DNA of 64,000 bases from Lolium rigidum (lineage: Eukaryota > Streptophyta > Magnoliopsida > Poales > Poaceae). The stretch covers positions 262,390,736 to 262,454,735 of the forward strand of contig NC_061508.1 of assembly GCF_022539505.1 (NCBI RefSeq). The letters run 5' to 3'. Each line of letters opens with the position of its first letter. The first letter of the stretch is position 1. Shown here one piece after another: positions 30,881 through 40,873 of the stretch. A model generated the notes under the pieces. The model was not told the DNA's origin, made no database searches, and saw only the letters and a list, made by a program, of their open reading frames with translations. The translations under genes were made by a program, and so were the position numbers.

Positions 30881-33282
30881 TAGTACGCACTGGAAATCAG
30901 AAATTATCAGCGACTAGATATATTGGTGTGCATACATTGGCCAATCTAGATAGGAGGTGAGAAACAAAAAGTTTTCAACAGAAAATTTGTATCTAAATAA
31001 ATTAATAGTTAGAACTCTATTCTTATTCTTAATCTACAATACAAATCTGTAGTAAAATCATAATTATATTAACATAGAGCGTTTCTGAATGGAACAACGT
31101 TACTCGATACATGATTGAAGTGTGAAATGTACATCTAGTATATCGAATTTTCTGAAAAAATACTCGTGACTGTTACAAGTATACTGCATTTTCAAGGGTT
31201 TCAAAAACCACCACATGAAGTTCGGTTAATTAGATACTGCTAGAGATATATTGAAAGTAATGGCAGAAAATTAAACTTACCTCGTCGTAGTCTCGGGTAC
31301 GAAGAATCGCGTGGTACACGTGATAAGTTACTTTCAAACAAACAAACAAAAAGTAGTCTCGGGTACGAACTGAAATAATAAACCCTAGATTTAGGATGTC
31401 CACGCGTACATCCCGGAGCTTGAATGGAGAGGGTCTTGGTGCTTGATGGAAATGGATCCCCTGCTTCCTAAGGTGGGCGCATCTAGGCAGGAGGCGGTGG
31501 CTTTGTGGATCAAGCTAGTGCAATCGGGCGGCATGAACGAAGCTTTGAACAACGCGAGCTCGAGCCTGGCGGCGCACAGATCGAGCGGACGAGCTGCGTG
31601 CGAGCAAGGACGTAGCTACTAGGTGGTGTGCTGGACTAAGATGGCTGGGGCGCTATAGCCATGGATTTATCCTACTTGACCTCCGATGGGACAAGGGGAG
31701 CAGAGAGATGGAGAAGAAAGAAGATGGGGATTCGTTATGTGTACACTGTTTCTATACCAGACTCAAGGGACACGGATGGAAGAGGGAGATAATAGATGTG
31801 TAGGGGATTTTCTACAAACTGCATGGTGGTGGAACATAACATGGGATCTGACCGTTCGTACAAAATCTAACGGCACCAACGAGAATTTTCAGATCTGCGG
31901 GATCTAGCCCATTTTCATGTGATACATTCCCCAACAAACAGTGTGTGACAAATCACTTGTATCCACTATGCCTAGTTCTCTGGGAGCCAGGACTAGTCCA
32001 TGCAATTTATGGGCCCCATGGCGAGTTAAATAAATATATTTATCTATACTAAACTTTATACTTGTCTAAATTAAATTGTATTATAAAAATTACATTGTTT
32101 TTGAAATACATTGAGCCTTTAAAAAATATTAAATCAAATCCTTTTCAACGAAAGAAAATATTTAAAGAACAATCACATGTTTTCTTCCATTAATTAATGT
32201 GTGTCACTTGGATGAATATAGTGGATATATCCATGTGTCTCGGTGTGTATCCTTGCCTATCTTGGTATAGATGATGAAAGAATATCTTGATAGAGATTTC
32301 TAGTGTATCACTAGTACAGAATTAAGGTCTTCATGACACACGAAAGACCTTTTCCGTGTGTGGCGCGGAACAACGTTGACACTTAATAGTTTGATCTGTG
32401 TGCGCGGTCCGGAGAGTCCACTACACGGGTACAACACACACAAGTAATGCTTTCGGGACAATAGCAGGAAATTCGCACACGTACTAGTATAGAATAGGCA
32501 TTAGTGTATGTGTCCAGCATCGCAAACGATTGCCACATGTTCCATCATTCGTATTTTTTTAAAAAAAATTCTTGAATGAGCGCGTCTCGTTTTTTACCCA
32601 TCCCAAACGCTAATAAATTCAAAGTCGTGTGTAGACTTTTTAGTCTTGAAATATTCCTGCTAGTTCAACGTTTTCGCTTGAAATGCAAACTCAAAAGCTT
32701 CGCTCCATCTACATCCTCGTCTATCAAATGTGTCGCTCACTCTTCCAGCCGGTGGCCTCCCCATATTTGTACCATGCTTTCCTACGAGTTCACTCTATGT
32801 TGCATCTACCTCGCGTTGTCAGATGCGGAAGAGGAGCATTCCACTCCGATGGTTTATATGAGCACCCTTGGCTAGGGTTTACAAAGAACAAGGTGAGCCG
32901 GTTAGCGACTTGATGCGCCTAATGGGCCTCATAGGTAATCCTCCGGGCTTCCTTCAGATCCAATCGCTAGGTTGACCTAGCCCAGGCGAGTCAAATGAAG
33001 CCTTCAGTCACATTTGCCTTGGTGAGTCCTTCTCGTGATAGACACTGTGAGCTATATCCCCGTTAACATCTTCTAATTTGTCCAACTGTAAATAAAAATA
33101 TGAACATTCTCTATATCTCTACTAATAACTTACGGATCGGTGGTGTTGGTAGGTCAAATAAACCGGGTCAATGTTTGGTACATCAAAATATTCGCTTGAT
33201 ACTTCAAAAAAATCGGGACGAATCCTTCCGATCTTGTGGCCGAGCGTACGATTTTGTCTTGTCCGCTCTACTTCGGACATAA
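30881..33282. other. Intergenic stretch without recognisable gene
   Basis: AT-rich, only short shadow frames. I noted a 16-base direct repeat (GTAGTCTCGGGTACGA at about 31286 and 31353), a possible CACTA-like start CACTAGTACAGAATT at 32309, and AT-only stretches around 32035-32160. None supports a firm call. Probably old, decayed transposon sequence. Confidence 0.5.
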
Positions 33283-34625
33283 AAAACTGGATACCAGACT
33301 GCCCGCCAGAGAAGGTATCTACCATCGCTCCTGTGCCCGTTGGAACCACAGTTGATATGTTGTTGGATCAAGAGTCGGGTACCTGGGACGAAGAAGTGGT
33401 CCAAAGCCTGCTCGAGGAGGAGATTGCTTCAAAAATCATCTAGGTTCCTCTTAGCAGGCATGGTGGATCAGATTTTGTGGCCTGGCCACATGAAAGATGT
33501 GGAGTATACTCGGTGCGGTCAGCCTATCACTTGGCGCGGGGTCAAACTATTCAAGCATCGAGGAATATGTCAGGCAATGGACTTTCATCAGGAGCAAATT
33601 CAGAGATGGAGAAATTATGGAAGAAACTCTGGAATATTAATGCTCCGGGCAAGATGAAAATCAACTTATGGCGTGTAGCTCACGACTGTCTCCCCAGTGG
33701 TTATCAGCTACGGCGCCGTCATGTTCCGGCCTCTGACGCATGTTGCTTCTGTGGGCGTAAAGAGTGTATTGAACACACATTGCTGTTCTGTCCATATGCC
33801 TATAAAGTGTGGCGTGGTGTGAAGACAGCATACCCAGTACAGCTAAGGAGGAGACAGCTCACTAATATCAAAGTCTGGCTGTTTGATTTTCTTACAAGAG
33901 CGGACGATCGCGAGGCGGTCACTTTGGCAGTTACGGTGTGGCACCTGTGGAGTTCTCGCAACGCGGTTCGCAATGGCGAGCCTCTCAAACACCCTAACAG
34001 CCTGGTTTTGCAGATTAAGTCCTATATGGAGATGATTCTGCAGCACCTGTTTAAACATCCAGCCAGCCATAGTCGTGAGACTACTACAGGAAGAGTTCCT
34101 GTTTGGTCTCCGGCGCCAGAAGGTGTGGCAGTTCTTAATGTTGATGCTGCGTTGTTCTCGTCTACTTCAACAATGGGGGTCGGCGTCGTAATCAGGGACC
34201 ACATCGGAGTCTTCCTGTCTGCTTTCAGTCAGGTGCGCCATGAGGTTACGTCGCCAGAAATTGCAGAAGCACTCGCCATCAGGAGTGCAGTCACCCTCGC
34301 TCGAGAAGAAGGCCTGGATAGTTTCATCTTGCTATCGGACTGCCTCTCTGTCATCCAGCGGATCCGGTCATCTTCACGTGATCGGTCGTTGGTCGGGGTA
34401 GTAGTGGAGGACATAAAACACCTGGCTACTTCCTTTTCTTCGGTGGTTTTTCGTCACATTAGTCGTTTATTAGTCGTTTATGTAATAATTCAGCACATAC
34501 TCTGGCTCGCCGAGCTGATCGCTTTGGTAGCTGTTCTTTCCGTGGATCTGTGCCGGATTTCATCCGGGACAAACTGTGTATTGATATGAACTGATCAATA
34601 AAGTGTTGAATTCTAAAAAAAAAAA
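33283..34625 (+). pseudogene. 5'-truncated LINE with zinc-binding, RNase H-like region and poly-A tail
   Basis: Frame one begins about 33288 (KNWIPDCPPEKVSTIAPVP) and shifts near 33440 into a second frame with SDFVAWPHERCGVYSVRSAY. The RT-associated zinc-binding domain (PF13966 type) shows CCFCGRKECIEHTLLFCPYA. It is followed by VTVWHLWSSRNAVRNGE, then an RNase H (RVT_3 type) with VLNVDAALFSS, EIAEALAIRSAV and LLSDCLSVIQRI, which gives three acidic positions. The C-terminus is degraded after 34450. It ends in AATAAAGTGTTGAATTC and an A run at 34615-34625. The reverse transcriptase itself is missing, consistent with truncated target-primed insertion. Confidence 0.8.
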
Positions 34626-34933
34626 GGTTTCGTACGTTTTTTTTGTCAGCCCGCACTTCTAACGTCTCCATAGTTAATCGAGGTGGTACTAATCATCGCA
34701 AGATTGCGTGCGCTCTGGCTATTTTCCAGCGAGTCCATATCCTGCCCATGCGGGCACGATACCCGCGGGTACCCGTGCCCGGGGGTAAAATTGCCAACCT
34801 TAAGCTGGCCCAAAGGCCTGGAGGTCCACATGCGCGCCGGCGTGGATGGCACCTTCACGCGGAATATTCACGCGAGACATGCATACTGCTGCTTGCATGG
34901 ACATAATCTCATGCATGTTCTCTGCCATGCTTA
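34626..34933. other. Spacer with a GC-rich near-perfect palindrome
   Basis: Between the LINE tail and the next TIR element. It contains a 31-base near-palindrome at 34751-34781, centred on CCCGCGGG, with arms CGGGCACG and CGTGCCCG. No coding signal. Confidence 0.5.
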
Positions 34934-35616
34934 GAGCATCCTCACTTGTATCCCCGACGAGCCCCCCGAGCGACGATTTTCCCATCCGAACGGCGTAATT
35001 CGGCCCAGTCGTACCCTTGGTTGCTCGATTTCGTCCGGATTCGGGCCTAAATTCATCCGGCGAGCCCACGCCAACCCCGGTCCCCCGGGATTCTATCGGG
35101 GAGTCCGGACGAGTGAAAAGCGGGGAAGGGTCCGATCTGTCGGCGACTCGACACACGAACCCCACCGCCACCTCGCTCAAAATCTCCCTCACCCCTCGTG
35201 TCTCTCTCGCCGCCGGCACCACCCCGCCAGCTTGTTGCCCAGATTCCGCCGTCCCTCCTTCCCCACCTGCCTATATTCCGCCGTCTTTCGACGACGGCCT
35301 ATCTGGCTGCTCCTCCGCCGGCCTATTTTCCGACGACGGCCTACTCCTCGTCGGTCGCGGCTCGGTTCGTCGAGCTTACGCGAGAAGAGATGGCAGCCGC
35401 TGCCGAATTTGTTTCGGCAATTTTCTGACTCTTGTTGGCCGAACTTGTTAAATATTATGTCGAATTTGTTTGAAATATGTCAAATGATCGAGGTTGGGGG
35501 TTTCCTGCCGGGGGGACGGCTGGAACTTCGGCGCTCCCCAGACCAAATTTTCCTCCAATCCGGACGAAACTTTCGCCGGATTTGGGCGTGGGGAGCGCCA
35601 ACGAGTGGAGATGCTC
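34934..35616. mobile_element. PIF/Harbinger-type TIR element without transposase (MITE-like)
   Basis: Begins GAGCATCCTCACTTGTATCCCC and ends CGAGTGGAGATGCTC; the reverse complement of the end is GAGCATCTCCACTCG. Flanked by TTA on both sides (34931-34933, 35617-35619), the 3-bp target of PIF/Harbinger elements. The interior is GC-rich with open frames on both strands but no DDE motif. A short plus-strand frame from 35198 ends in VELTREEMAAAAEFVSAIF; I do not count it as a gene. Confidence 0.75.
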
Positions 35617-35710
35617 TTAAGCACGTGAATATTATCGGGAGTAATAATTGACAAGTCATCAAGAAGAGCAGTATCCGTGTATAGTATCCGTGTATGTACT
35701 CATTTATATC

Positions 35711-35825
35711 ACTTCCTCGGTTTATAAATAGATGTCTTAGATTTATTTAAATTTAGATCTTTCTATACACTGATACATTTAAATTTTGACAATTCCAAAA
35801 AAACTTATTTATGAATAGAGGTAGT
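35711..35825. mobile_element. Stowaway-like MITE
   Basis: About 115 bp with inverted ends ACTTCCTCGGTTTATAAATA and (reverse strand) ACTACCTCTATTCATAAATA, the usual CTCCCTCC-type Stowaway end with changes. TA-rich flanks make the exact target copy uncertain. Confidence 0.6.
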
Positions 35826-37445
35826 AATAAAATTGCATGCACACGCACACGGACGCGCACACACACAGTTGGGCTTTCAGGTTAGGCTTTTGGGGATGGG
35901 ACGGGGTTGGGTCGAGGTTCAGGCAGAGGTGGCGGCCGGCAAGGGAGGTCGTGGTGGTGCTCAGTGGAGGGATTATGCCATCAGCCGTTGACGATCTCTG
36001 CTCACCTCTCTCCGATTCATCTCCTTGGATGCCTATGTAGTAGAGGGACTCTGCGATTACAGGCCAGCAGCATGGTTGCTCCCCTCTTTCCAAACCCATT
36101 AGCATTCAAAGGGAATGTGGCTCAACAAGGTTCAAATGATGGTGGAGCATTGCATACAAAAACATAAAGCATTGAGGTCAGTCGTGATGGTGCTCAGCAA
36201 GGGTACATATATAACAGAGATATAGCTGAATTTGTAAATTGAGGTTGGTGTGTGTTAATTTAATGCTAACTGATATGTACTTGTAAGTGCAATTGAGTTA
36301 ACTGAACGAATACATTGAGATAAGAGTTAAAGTTTAAGCCGATTCCGATTCTTGACAAGATAATACTATGCCGATTTAATGTTAGGGATATAAAAGTCAA
36401 AATGGGTACATATTATTTAGTTGAAATAAAATCGTTCTTTACTGGTCTAGCATAATACGCGTGCCATGCAAATCAGGAAATCATTTAGATAGCTAGGGAA
36501 CAAGCATGCTTTAATTTGAAAATGTCAAATAAGTTTCATACTATTGTCAATGTGGTTCGGTAGCGAAGCACGAACAATGTGATAGTCATATCAATATATG
36601 CATCTACTTTTGTAGGGTATTTATTTAATATTGTAGAAGTGAATACCTATCTGGGGTTTGCTCCATTACAAAAACCTCTCTTCCTAAACTTGAACACATT
36701 AAAGGTTGAGATTGTTTCGTGCCCCTTCGTAAGTAAGCTTATGAAGCGATACAGAACGATCTCAGTCCTTGATGAGTTTGAGTTTTGGGGTAGGGGTTGT
36801 ACTACATCAAGCCTCTATCCATATTTGGTCAAACTATATAAGTTTTAACTTTTGACTAAATTTATATGCACTGGAGGTAATAAATCATTTTATAACATGT
36901 CTAGCTAGGTGACATACACAATGCATAAACTAAAACTGTGTAGTATCAACCATTGTACAAGTGTACATGCCTTCCTACTTCCACAAAGTGACAAGAAAAA
37001 TGTGCCGCTCTCAAGCCCATATTCTGCCGATGGCGACCCAGGTTGGTGTTAAAACTGGTTATGTTGAGTGCACAAATGGTATTGGCACCTCGCCCAAGAG
37101 CATGAGAAAGATTAAAGTTGGGTTAGCACAAATCAACAAACAAGTCTTAGCGTCAGATTACTTCACGTCTTCAAAAGCAGAGAGAGGAAGAGAATGGCAA
37201 GAAACCTACGGCTACCGAAATTCATCCAAATGTTTCGGGTCTCTTTTCGTAACAATACAATGTCATCACTGGTGATTTCTTTACAGTACAATTGTTTTAT
37301 TGACATAGAAATTCTGTACATGCATGTCACTTAAAGTCAGCGCCTAAGAATACTAGAAAGAAATAGGATCACGAGAGGCCAATGAATCGAGATGCTAAAT
37401 TCTTCGCATCCATATGAACTAGCTTGTCAAGTCAATACCGCTGTA
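35826..37445. other. Stretch without recognisable gene
   Basis: Includes a short alternating purine/pyrimidine run near 35838-35867 (ACACGCACAC-type). A possible Stowaway-like end lies near 36840-36885 (TTGACTAAATTTATATGCACTGG). Frames up to 104 codons (36961-37275) show no recognisable motif. Confidence 0.5.
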
Positions 37446-37638
37446 CTACCCAGCACAGAGGCTCCCATCCTCGATTTGCATATCCTCCACCTCGTTCTGC
37501 TCGTTCATGTATGCCGATAGGTTCATGTAAAGCGCCCGGCACACCACGTACGTCGCCGTCGCCGGGACCCGCTTCCACCGCGCGAAGCACTCGGCGTGAG
37601 CAGCGGCTTCCCCCAGCCTGGCGTAGAGCGAGTGGGAT
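37446..37638 (-). CDS. Possible terminal exon of an unidentified gene or captured gene fragment
   Basis: On the minus strand a clean acceptor TTAATTTCCGCAG at about 37639-37651 precedes a frame that reads SHSLYARLGEAAAHAECFA, then WKRVPATATYVVCRALYMN, and ends in an acidic tail (NEVEDMQIEDG) with stop at 37446-37448. The codon use is GC-rich like grass exons, and the helix-like sequence does not resemble transposon proteins. I do not recognise the parent gene. No upstream exon was found, so it is either the last exon of a decayed gene or a fragment carried by a transposon. Confidence 0.35.
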
Positions 37639-37742
37639 CTGCGGAAATTAAGGAACGCAAAACGGAGGTAAAACACCTACGCGCTTCAGGTGGAGATTGC
37701 TTCAGTGGGCATGCATTAAGCAGTAGACCAAAGTATGGTCGG

Positions 37743-38285
37743 TCAATTAAGTTTGTTAACAACGCCGTCTGCTTTCTTGGCTACCCCAGCACGAAACCTC
37801 CTCCTGCCCTTTCCTGTAGGAACTTTTATGTCTCCTTCATCGTCGTCAGTGACCTCCATCTCAACATAGCCTTTTTGTTGGTACTGCTCGCGGATTTCCG
37901 CAATCATGTCAATTTGATCCTTCACTGCATTATCATTGTTGTCCAGCTGACGGTACTTGTCCAGCGAAAACCCTGAATTGGCTACGACTTCCTCGCCATT
38001 GGGGATGAGCGCTGTGATTCTTTTAAGAAAATCCTCGCCTAATGGAGGTAAAGGTTCCCACTTCTCGACTGTCATGAGGCGATTCATGTGATACTGCGGC
38101 ATACGTACCTTCTTCTTCATGTTCTTTTTCTGTCCTTTTGCAGGCGCCGCCGGATCTACAGGCGGCACCAGCGGGTTATTCTTCACCTCAGCGGGTGCCG
38201 CCGGATCTACCGGCGACATCCCCTTTGAAGAACCGACGGCCAGTACCTCCGTCGTGGCCGTCTTCGAAGACGATGAACCAGCCAT
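37743..38285 (-). CDS. Hypothetical protein, basic linker plus charged helical domain
   Basis: The frame continues to 38435, but the ATG at 38285 (MAGSSSSKTATTE) is the best start; upstream codons overlap repeat sequence. The product has a Ser/Pro/Ala-rich N-terminus with an imperfect duplication of PVDPAAPA (around residues 25 and 42), a lysine patch KGQKKNMKKKVR and a helical middle (MNRLMTVEKWEPLPPLGEDFLKR; motif positions about 64-86). A coiled-coil-like DQIDMIAEIREQYQQKG and an acidic-to-basic tail (EVTDDDEGD, GKGRRRFRAG) follow. There are no internal stops. I recall no named family. Its stop lies 105 bases from the possible exon at 37446-37638. Confidence 0.45.
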   Translation of the reverse strand: MAGSSSSKTATTEVLAVGSSKGMSPVDPAAPAEVKNNPLVPPVDPAAPAKGQKKNMKKKVRMPQYHMNRLMTVEKWEPLPPLGEDFLKRITALIPNGEEVVANSGFSLDKYRQLDNNDNAVKDQIDMIAEIREQYQQKGYVEMEVTDDDEGDIKVPTGKGRRRFRAGVAKKADGVVNKLN

Positions 38286-38404
38286 GGGATTTTCACCTAC
38301 CCGTACTCTTTCGAGAGGAAGATTGGTTTCTTGGATTTGGTGTGTCACCTCCAGACCTCCTCGCCTACCGACCCCAATATAAAGAACAGCCAACCCTAGG
38401 TTAA

Positions 38405-39598
38405 GAGCATCTATAACAGAGCCCGTAAATCCCACCGGAACCGAACTTTTCCGGCGGATTTACGGGTTCGGGCCGAAACTGGCGCAGATCAGCGCCCGAA
38501 AAAGTGGGCCGGCCCGAATTGGAAGTTTAGGGGCCCCAACAAATCGCCGCACGGCCCCTATTAAAAGGGTTCGCCCTACTCCCCTCCGCCGTCTTCTCTT
38601 CCTCCGCCGCCGCCAGTCTCCCGCTCCGACGAGCAATCCACACGCAGCCAGCCATCGCACCTCCAACCTCCGCCGCACGATGGCCTCCCGTGGAGGTGCT
38701 GGCAGCCCAGCCGCCGGATTGGGCGGCGGGGAGTCGCCGCCGCGTCCGCCCGTATTCCGCACCGAGGAGGAGCGGCGGAAATTGGTCCGCTCGGAGGGCG
38801 CGCGCAAGCGCAGCGCCCGCCAGTGGACCAACAGGGGGCTCACGCCCCCGGGGAAGCTCGCCAAGTACGCGCTAGGAGGCGAGGGGTCCTCCACCGGCGG
38901 TTCGCGACGACTCCGTTTGTCCGAGTCGGAGGAGGAAGAGGAGGAGTCGGAGGAGGAAGAGTCGGAGGAGGAGGAGGAGGAGGAAGAAGAGGAGGAGGAG
39001 GAGGCGGAGCTGGCTGTCGTCGCGCATACGGCGGCGACGGTCGTGTCCGCCGAGGACTACGTCCACGACGACGAGGAGGAGGACGCGGTTGTCGCTCAGG
39101 TGGCGGTCGTGTCCGCCGCGGAGGCCCGTCGATGCTGGCGCCGCGACGAGGCCGACGCCGTCCGGCAGGTCCAGGAATACGAGGCGGCGCGCCGTGAAGA
39201 ACGCGCCCGCCGCTTCCAGCAGGAGATCGTCGAGCTCGACGACGACTAGGAGCTCCAAGCGTCCGCCGCCTCGCCTTCCACCGCCACCACCGCCGACGTC
39301 GCGCGTAGAGGCCGCATGGCCGATTTTTGGGCAAAATTAGATCGCGTTGCTGCGGATATTAGTTAATTTAGGTTATTAGTTTGAATTATGTAGTGTTTGG
39401 TGCTCAATCCGAGCAACAACTATCGTCTATTTGTGTTCATCGATGAATTCTCCCGCGAGATTTTTGATTACATGTTTTCAGTTCGTGTTTTACGGTTTCT
39501 GTTCTGCGCCACTGCCAAAAACGGAAAAACTCTCGTTTTTGGGAGACTAAATCCTTCCTTTTCGGTTTGCGTTTTTTTGGGCTCTGCTAGAGATGCTC
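38405..39598. mobile_element. PIF/Harbinger-type TIR element carrying an acidic ORF
   Basis: Starts GAGCATCTATAACAGAGCCC and ends GGGCTCTGCTAGAGATGCTC, whose reverse complement is GAGCATCTCTAGCAGAGCCC: 18 of 20 bases agree. Flanked by TAA on both sides (38402-38404, 39599-39601). No transposase domain; instead it contains the ORF at 38680-39249. A subterminal inverted repeat around CCCGTAAATCC and GGATTTACGGG (38422-38466) could form a hairpin. Confidence 0.8.
38680..39249 (+). CDS. Acidic coiled-coil ORF inside the TIR element at 38405-39598
   Basis: 189 codons, intact. The N-terminal third is basic and Gly/Ser/Arg-rich (FRTEEERRKLVRSEGARKR). A glutamate tract of about 40 residues (roughly 85-108) follows, and the C-terminal helix is highly charged (QVQEYEAARREERARRFQQE). 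An upstream TTAAAAGGG at 38562-38570 could serve as TATA-like element. It is not a transposase: no DDE or DNA-binding domain that I recognise. Composition could be produced by GAG-repeat expansion, so translation is uncertain, though the flanking non-repeat parts also keep the frame. Confidence 0.45.
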   Translation: MASRGGAGSPAAGLGGGESPPRPPVFRTEEERRKLVRSEGARKRSARQWTNRGLTPPGKLAKYALGGEGSSTGGSRRLRLSESEEEEEESEEEESEEEEEEEEEEEEEAELAVVAHTAATVVSAEDYVHDDEEEDAVVAQVAVVSAAEARRCWRRDEADAVRQVQEYEAARREERARRFQQEIVELDDD

Positions 39599-39893
39599 TA
39601 AGGTAGATTCCTCTCCGGCTTCCTATCCGACTAGGCGTCCACCTAAATCGCTAGGCCTTAGGGAATCTCCAACGAGGCGATCCATCCTACGCCCGCGTGT
39701 TCAGATGGGTCAAAACGGATAAAACCGCGGTCCATCACGGTTACGCATCACAAATGCGGATGGCCACGGTGTCCTGGACGATCCAAGCCCGGCCCAAATC
39801 TAGGCCAGGTTTACGTGGCCGCAGATGACACGTGGCGTCCTCGCGCGTCCGCCTGCTCGCCTCCCTGAGTCCAGCTGTTGATGGGGACGTGAA

Positions 39894-40366
39894 TAGTGGC
39901 AGAGCCAGAACAATAATCTTGTGTAGTCACTTCAAAACTGTGTAGTAGTGAGAACCGACCTGAGGTTGGGTGGTTAGGAGGGTCGTTGTACCCCCAGCCC
40001 ACCAGAGTTCAAACCCCAGGTTTGACATCTATGTGTCTCATAAAGGCGGAATATTCATTCAGTGGGAGGCGACGTTCCCGTCGACAGCGAGGCGCCTGTG
40101 GTGACTTCGTCAATATCAAGATTCACTCCGCCGGCTCAATCTTTCGGAGGTGCTCATAGGGGTAGGGTGTGCGTGTATGCGTTCATAGGGGTGAGTGTAT
40201 GCGCGTGTATGTGAGCGTCTGCGTTTGTATTGTGTTTCTCAAAAAAAAAAAACTGTGTAGTCAAACATATCTATTTATATGATTTTTTTTTTCATAATTT
40301 CCGCCTATGCACCTAAAAAACTGTGTAGTCAATAGGCTACACAGCTCTAGTGTGGCTCCGCCACTG
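39894..40366. mobile_element. hAT-like MITE, carrying a SINE
   Basis: Ends TAGTGGCAGAGCCA and (reverse strand) CAGTGGCGGAGCCA; 8-bp flanks GACGTGAA (39886-39893) and GGCGTGAA (40367-40374) differ at one base, the target size of hAT elements. Without the SINE it is about 160 bp. Confidence 0.7.
39947..40252 (+). mobile_element. tRNA-derived SINE with poly-A tail
   Basis: RNA polymerase III-type internal promoter: A-box-like GGTTGGGTGGTTAGGAGG (39964-39981) and B-box-like GAGTTCAAACCCC (40006-40018). It ends TGTGTTTCTC plus twelve A. Target duplication AAAACTGTGTAGT before (39934-39946) and after (40249-40261, overlapping the tail). It resembles the Au-type SINEs of grasses. Mobilised in trans by LINE machinery. 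Confidence 0.85.
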
Positions 40367-40873
40367 GGCGTGAATATTATTAAATGTGGACTGGGAGGGG
40401 ACTGTCCCTGTCCTGTTCACTTCCCCACTTGCAGTCCACCTTTCCACGTGCTCGCAACCGCCGCCATGGCCCGAAGAGGGATTTTGCTCCCGGCGCCAAC
40501 GACGGCGAGGCCAGCAGTAGTCGCCATCTTCCGCCGGCGTTGAGGGCTGCCAGACACCACGACGGTCTCTACACCGGAGAGGCCGCCCGCGTCGGCGCGG
40601 CATTGGCGCAACCCACGCCGCTGGTGCCGAAGCCGGAGGACGACGACCTGGACATGCGCGCCGCTCTGGCACTGTCCAAGGCAAAGGAGGAGGCCAAGTG
40701 GCCGCATCTCGCGGCGGTGATCCGCATGCACCTCCACGATGGAGTAGGAGGCCCGGTAGGCGGTCGAGGACACCCGCCGGGAGGAGGAAGCCTTGCGGCG
40801 GCGCGAGGAGGCCAGGCTCCGGCCTGAGGAGGCCAGACGACGGCGCGAAGAGGAGAGGCGTCGACGCGAGGAG

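Larger units (their letters stand above)
39661..40873. mobile_element. Third GC-rich TIR element of the same kind, right end lost
   Basis: Begins after TTA with GGGAATCTCCAACGAGGCG, a start I associate with a common Triticeae element. It is interrupted by a hAT-like MITE (39894-40366) and cut at its right side by the copia LTR at 40874. The right part holds a broken frame with a charged helix (DDDLDMRAALALSKAKEEAKW at 40638-40700, motif shown partly) and GAGGAG-rich sequence. It has no transposase. Family assignment is inferred from the end only. Confidence 0.45.

Noticed and set aside
32309..32520. Possible CACTA 5' end (CACTAGTACAGAATT) with GTGTG-type repeats
   Set aside because: Only one end, no matching terminus nearby and weak repeats. 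Could be chance; noted only in the intergenic entry.
35017..35451. 144-codon plus-strand frame in the TIR element at 34934-35616
   Set aside because: Pro/Ser/Arg low-complexity composition with open frames on both strands, as expected from GC-rich sequence. No motif.
38840..39334. Arg/Pro-rich minus-strand frame across the Glu tract
   Set aside because: Shadow of GAG/GAA repeats of 38680-39249.
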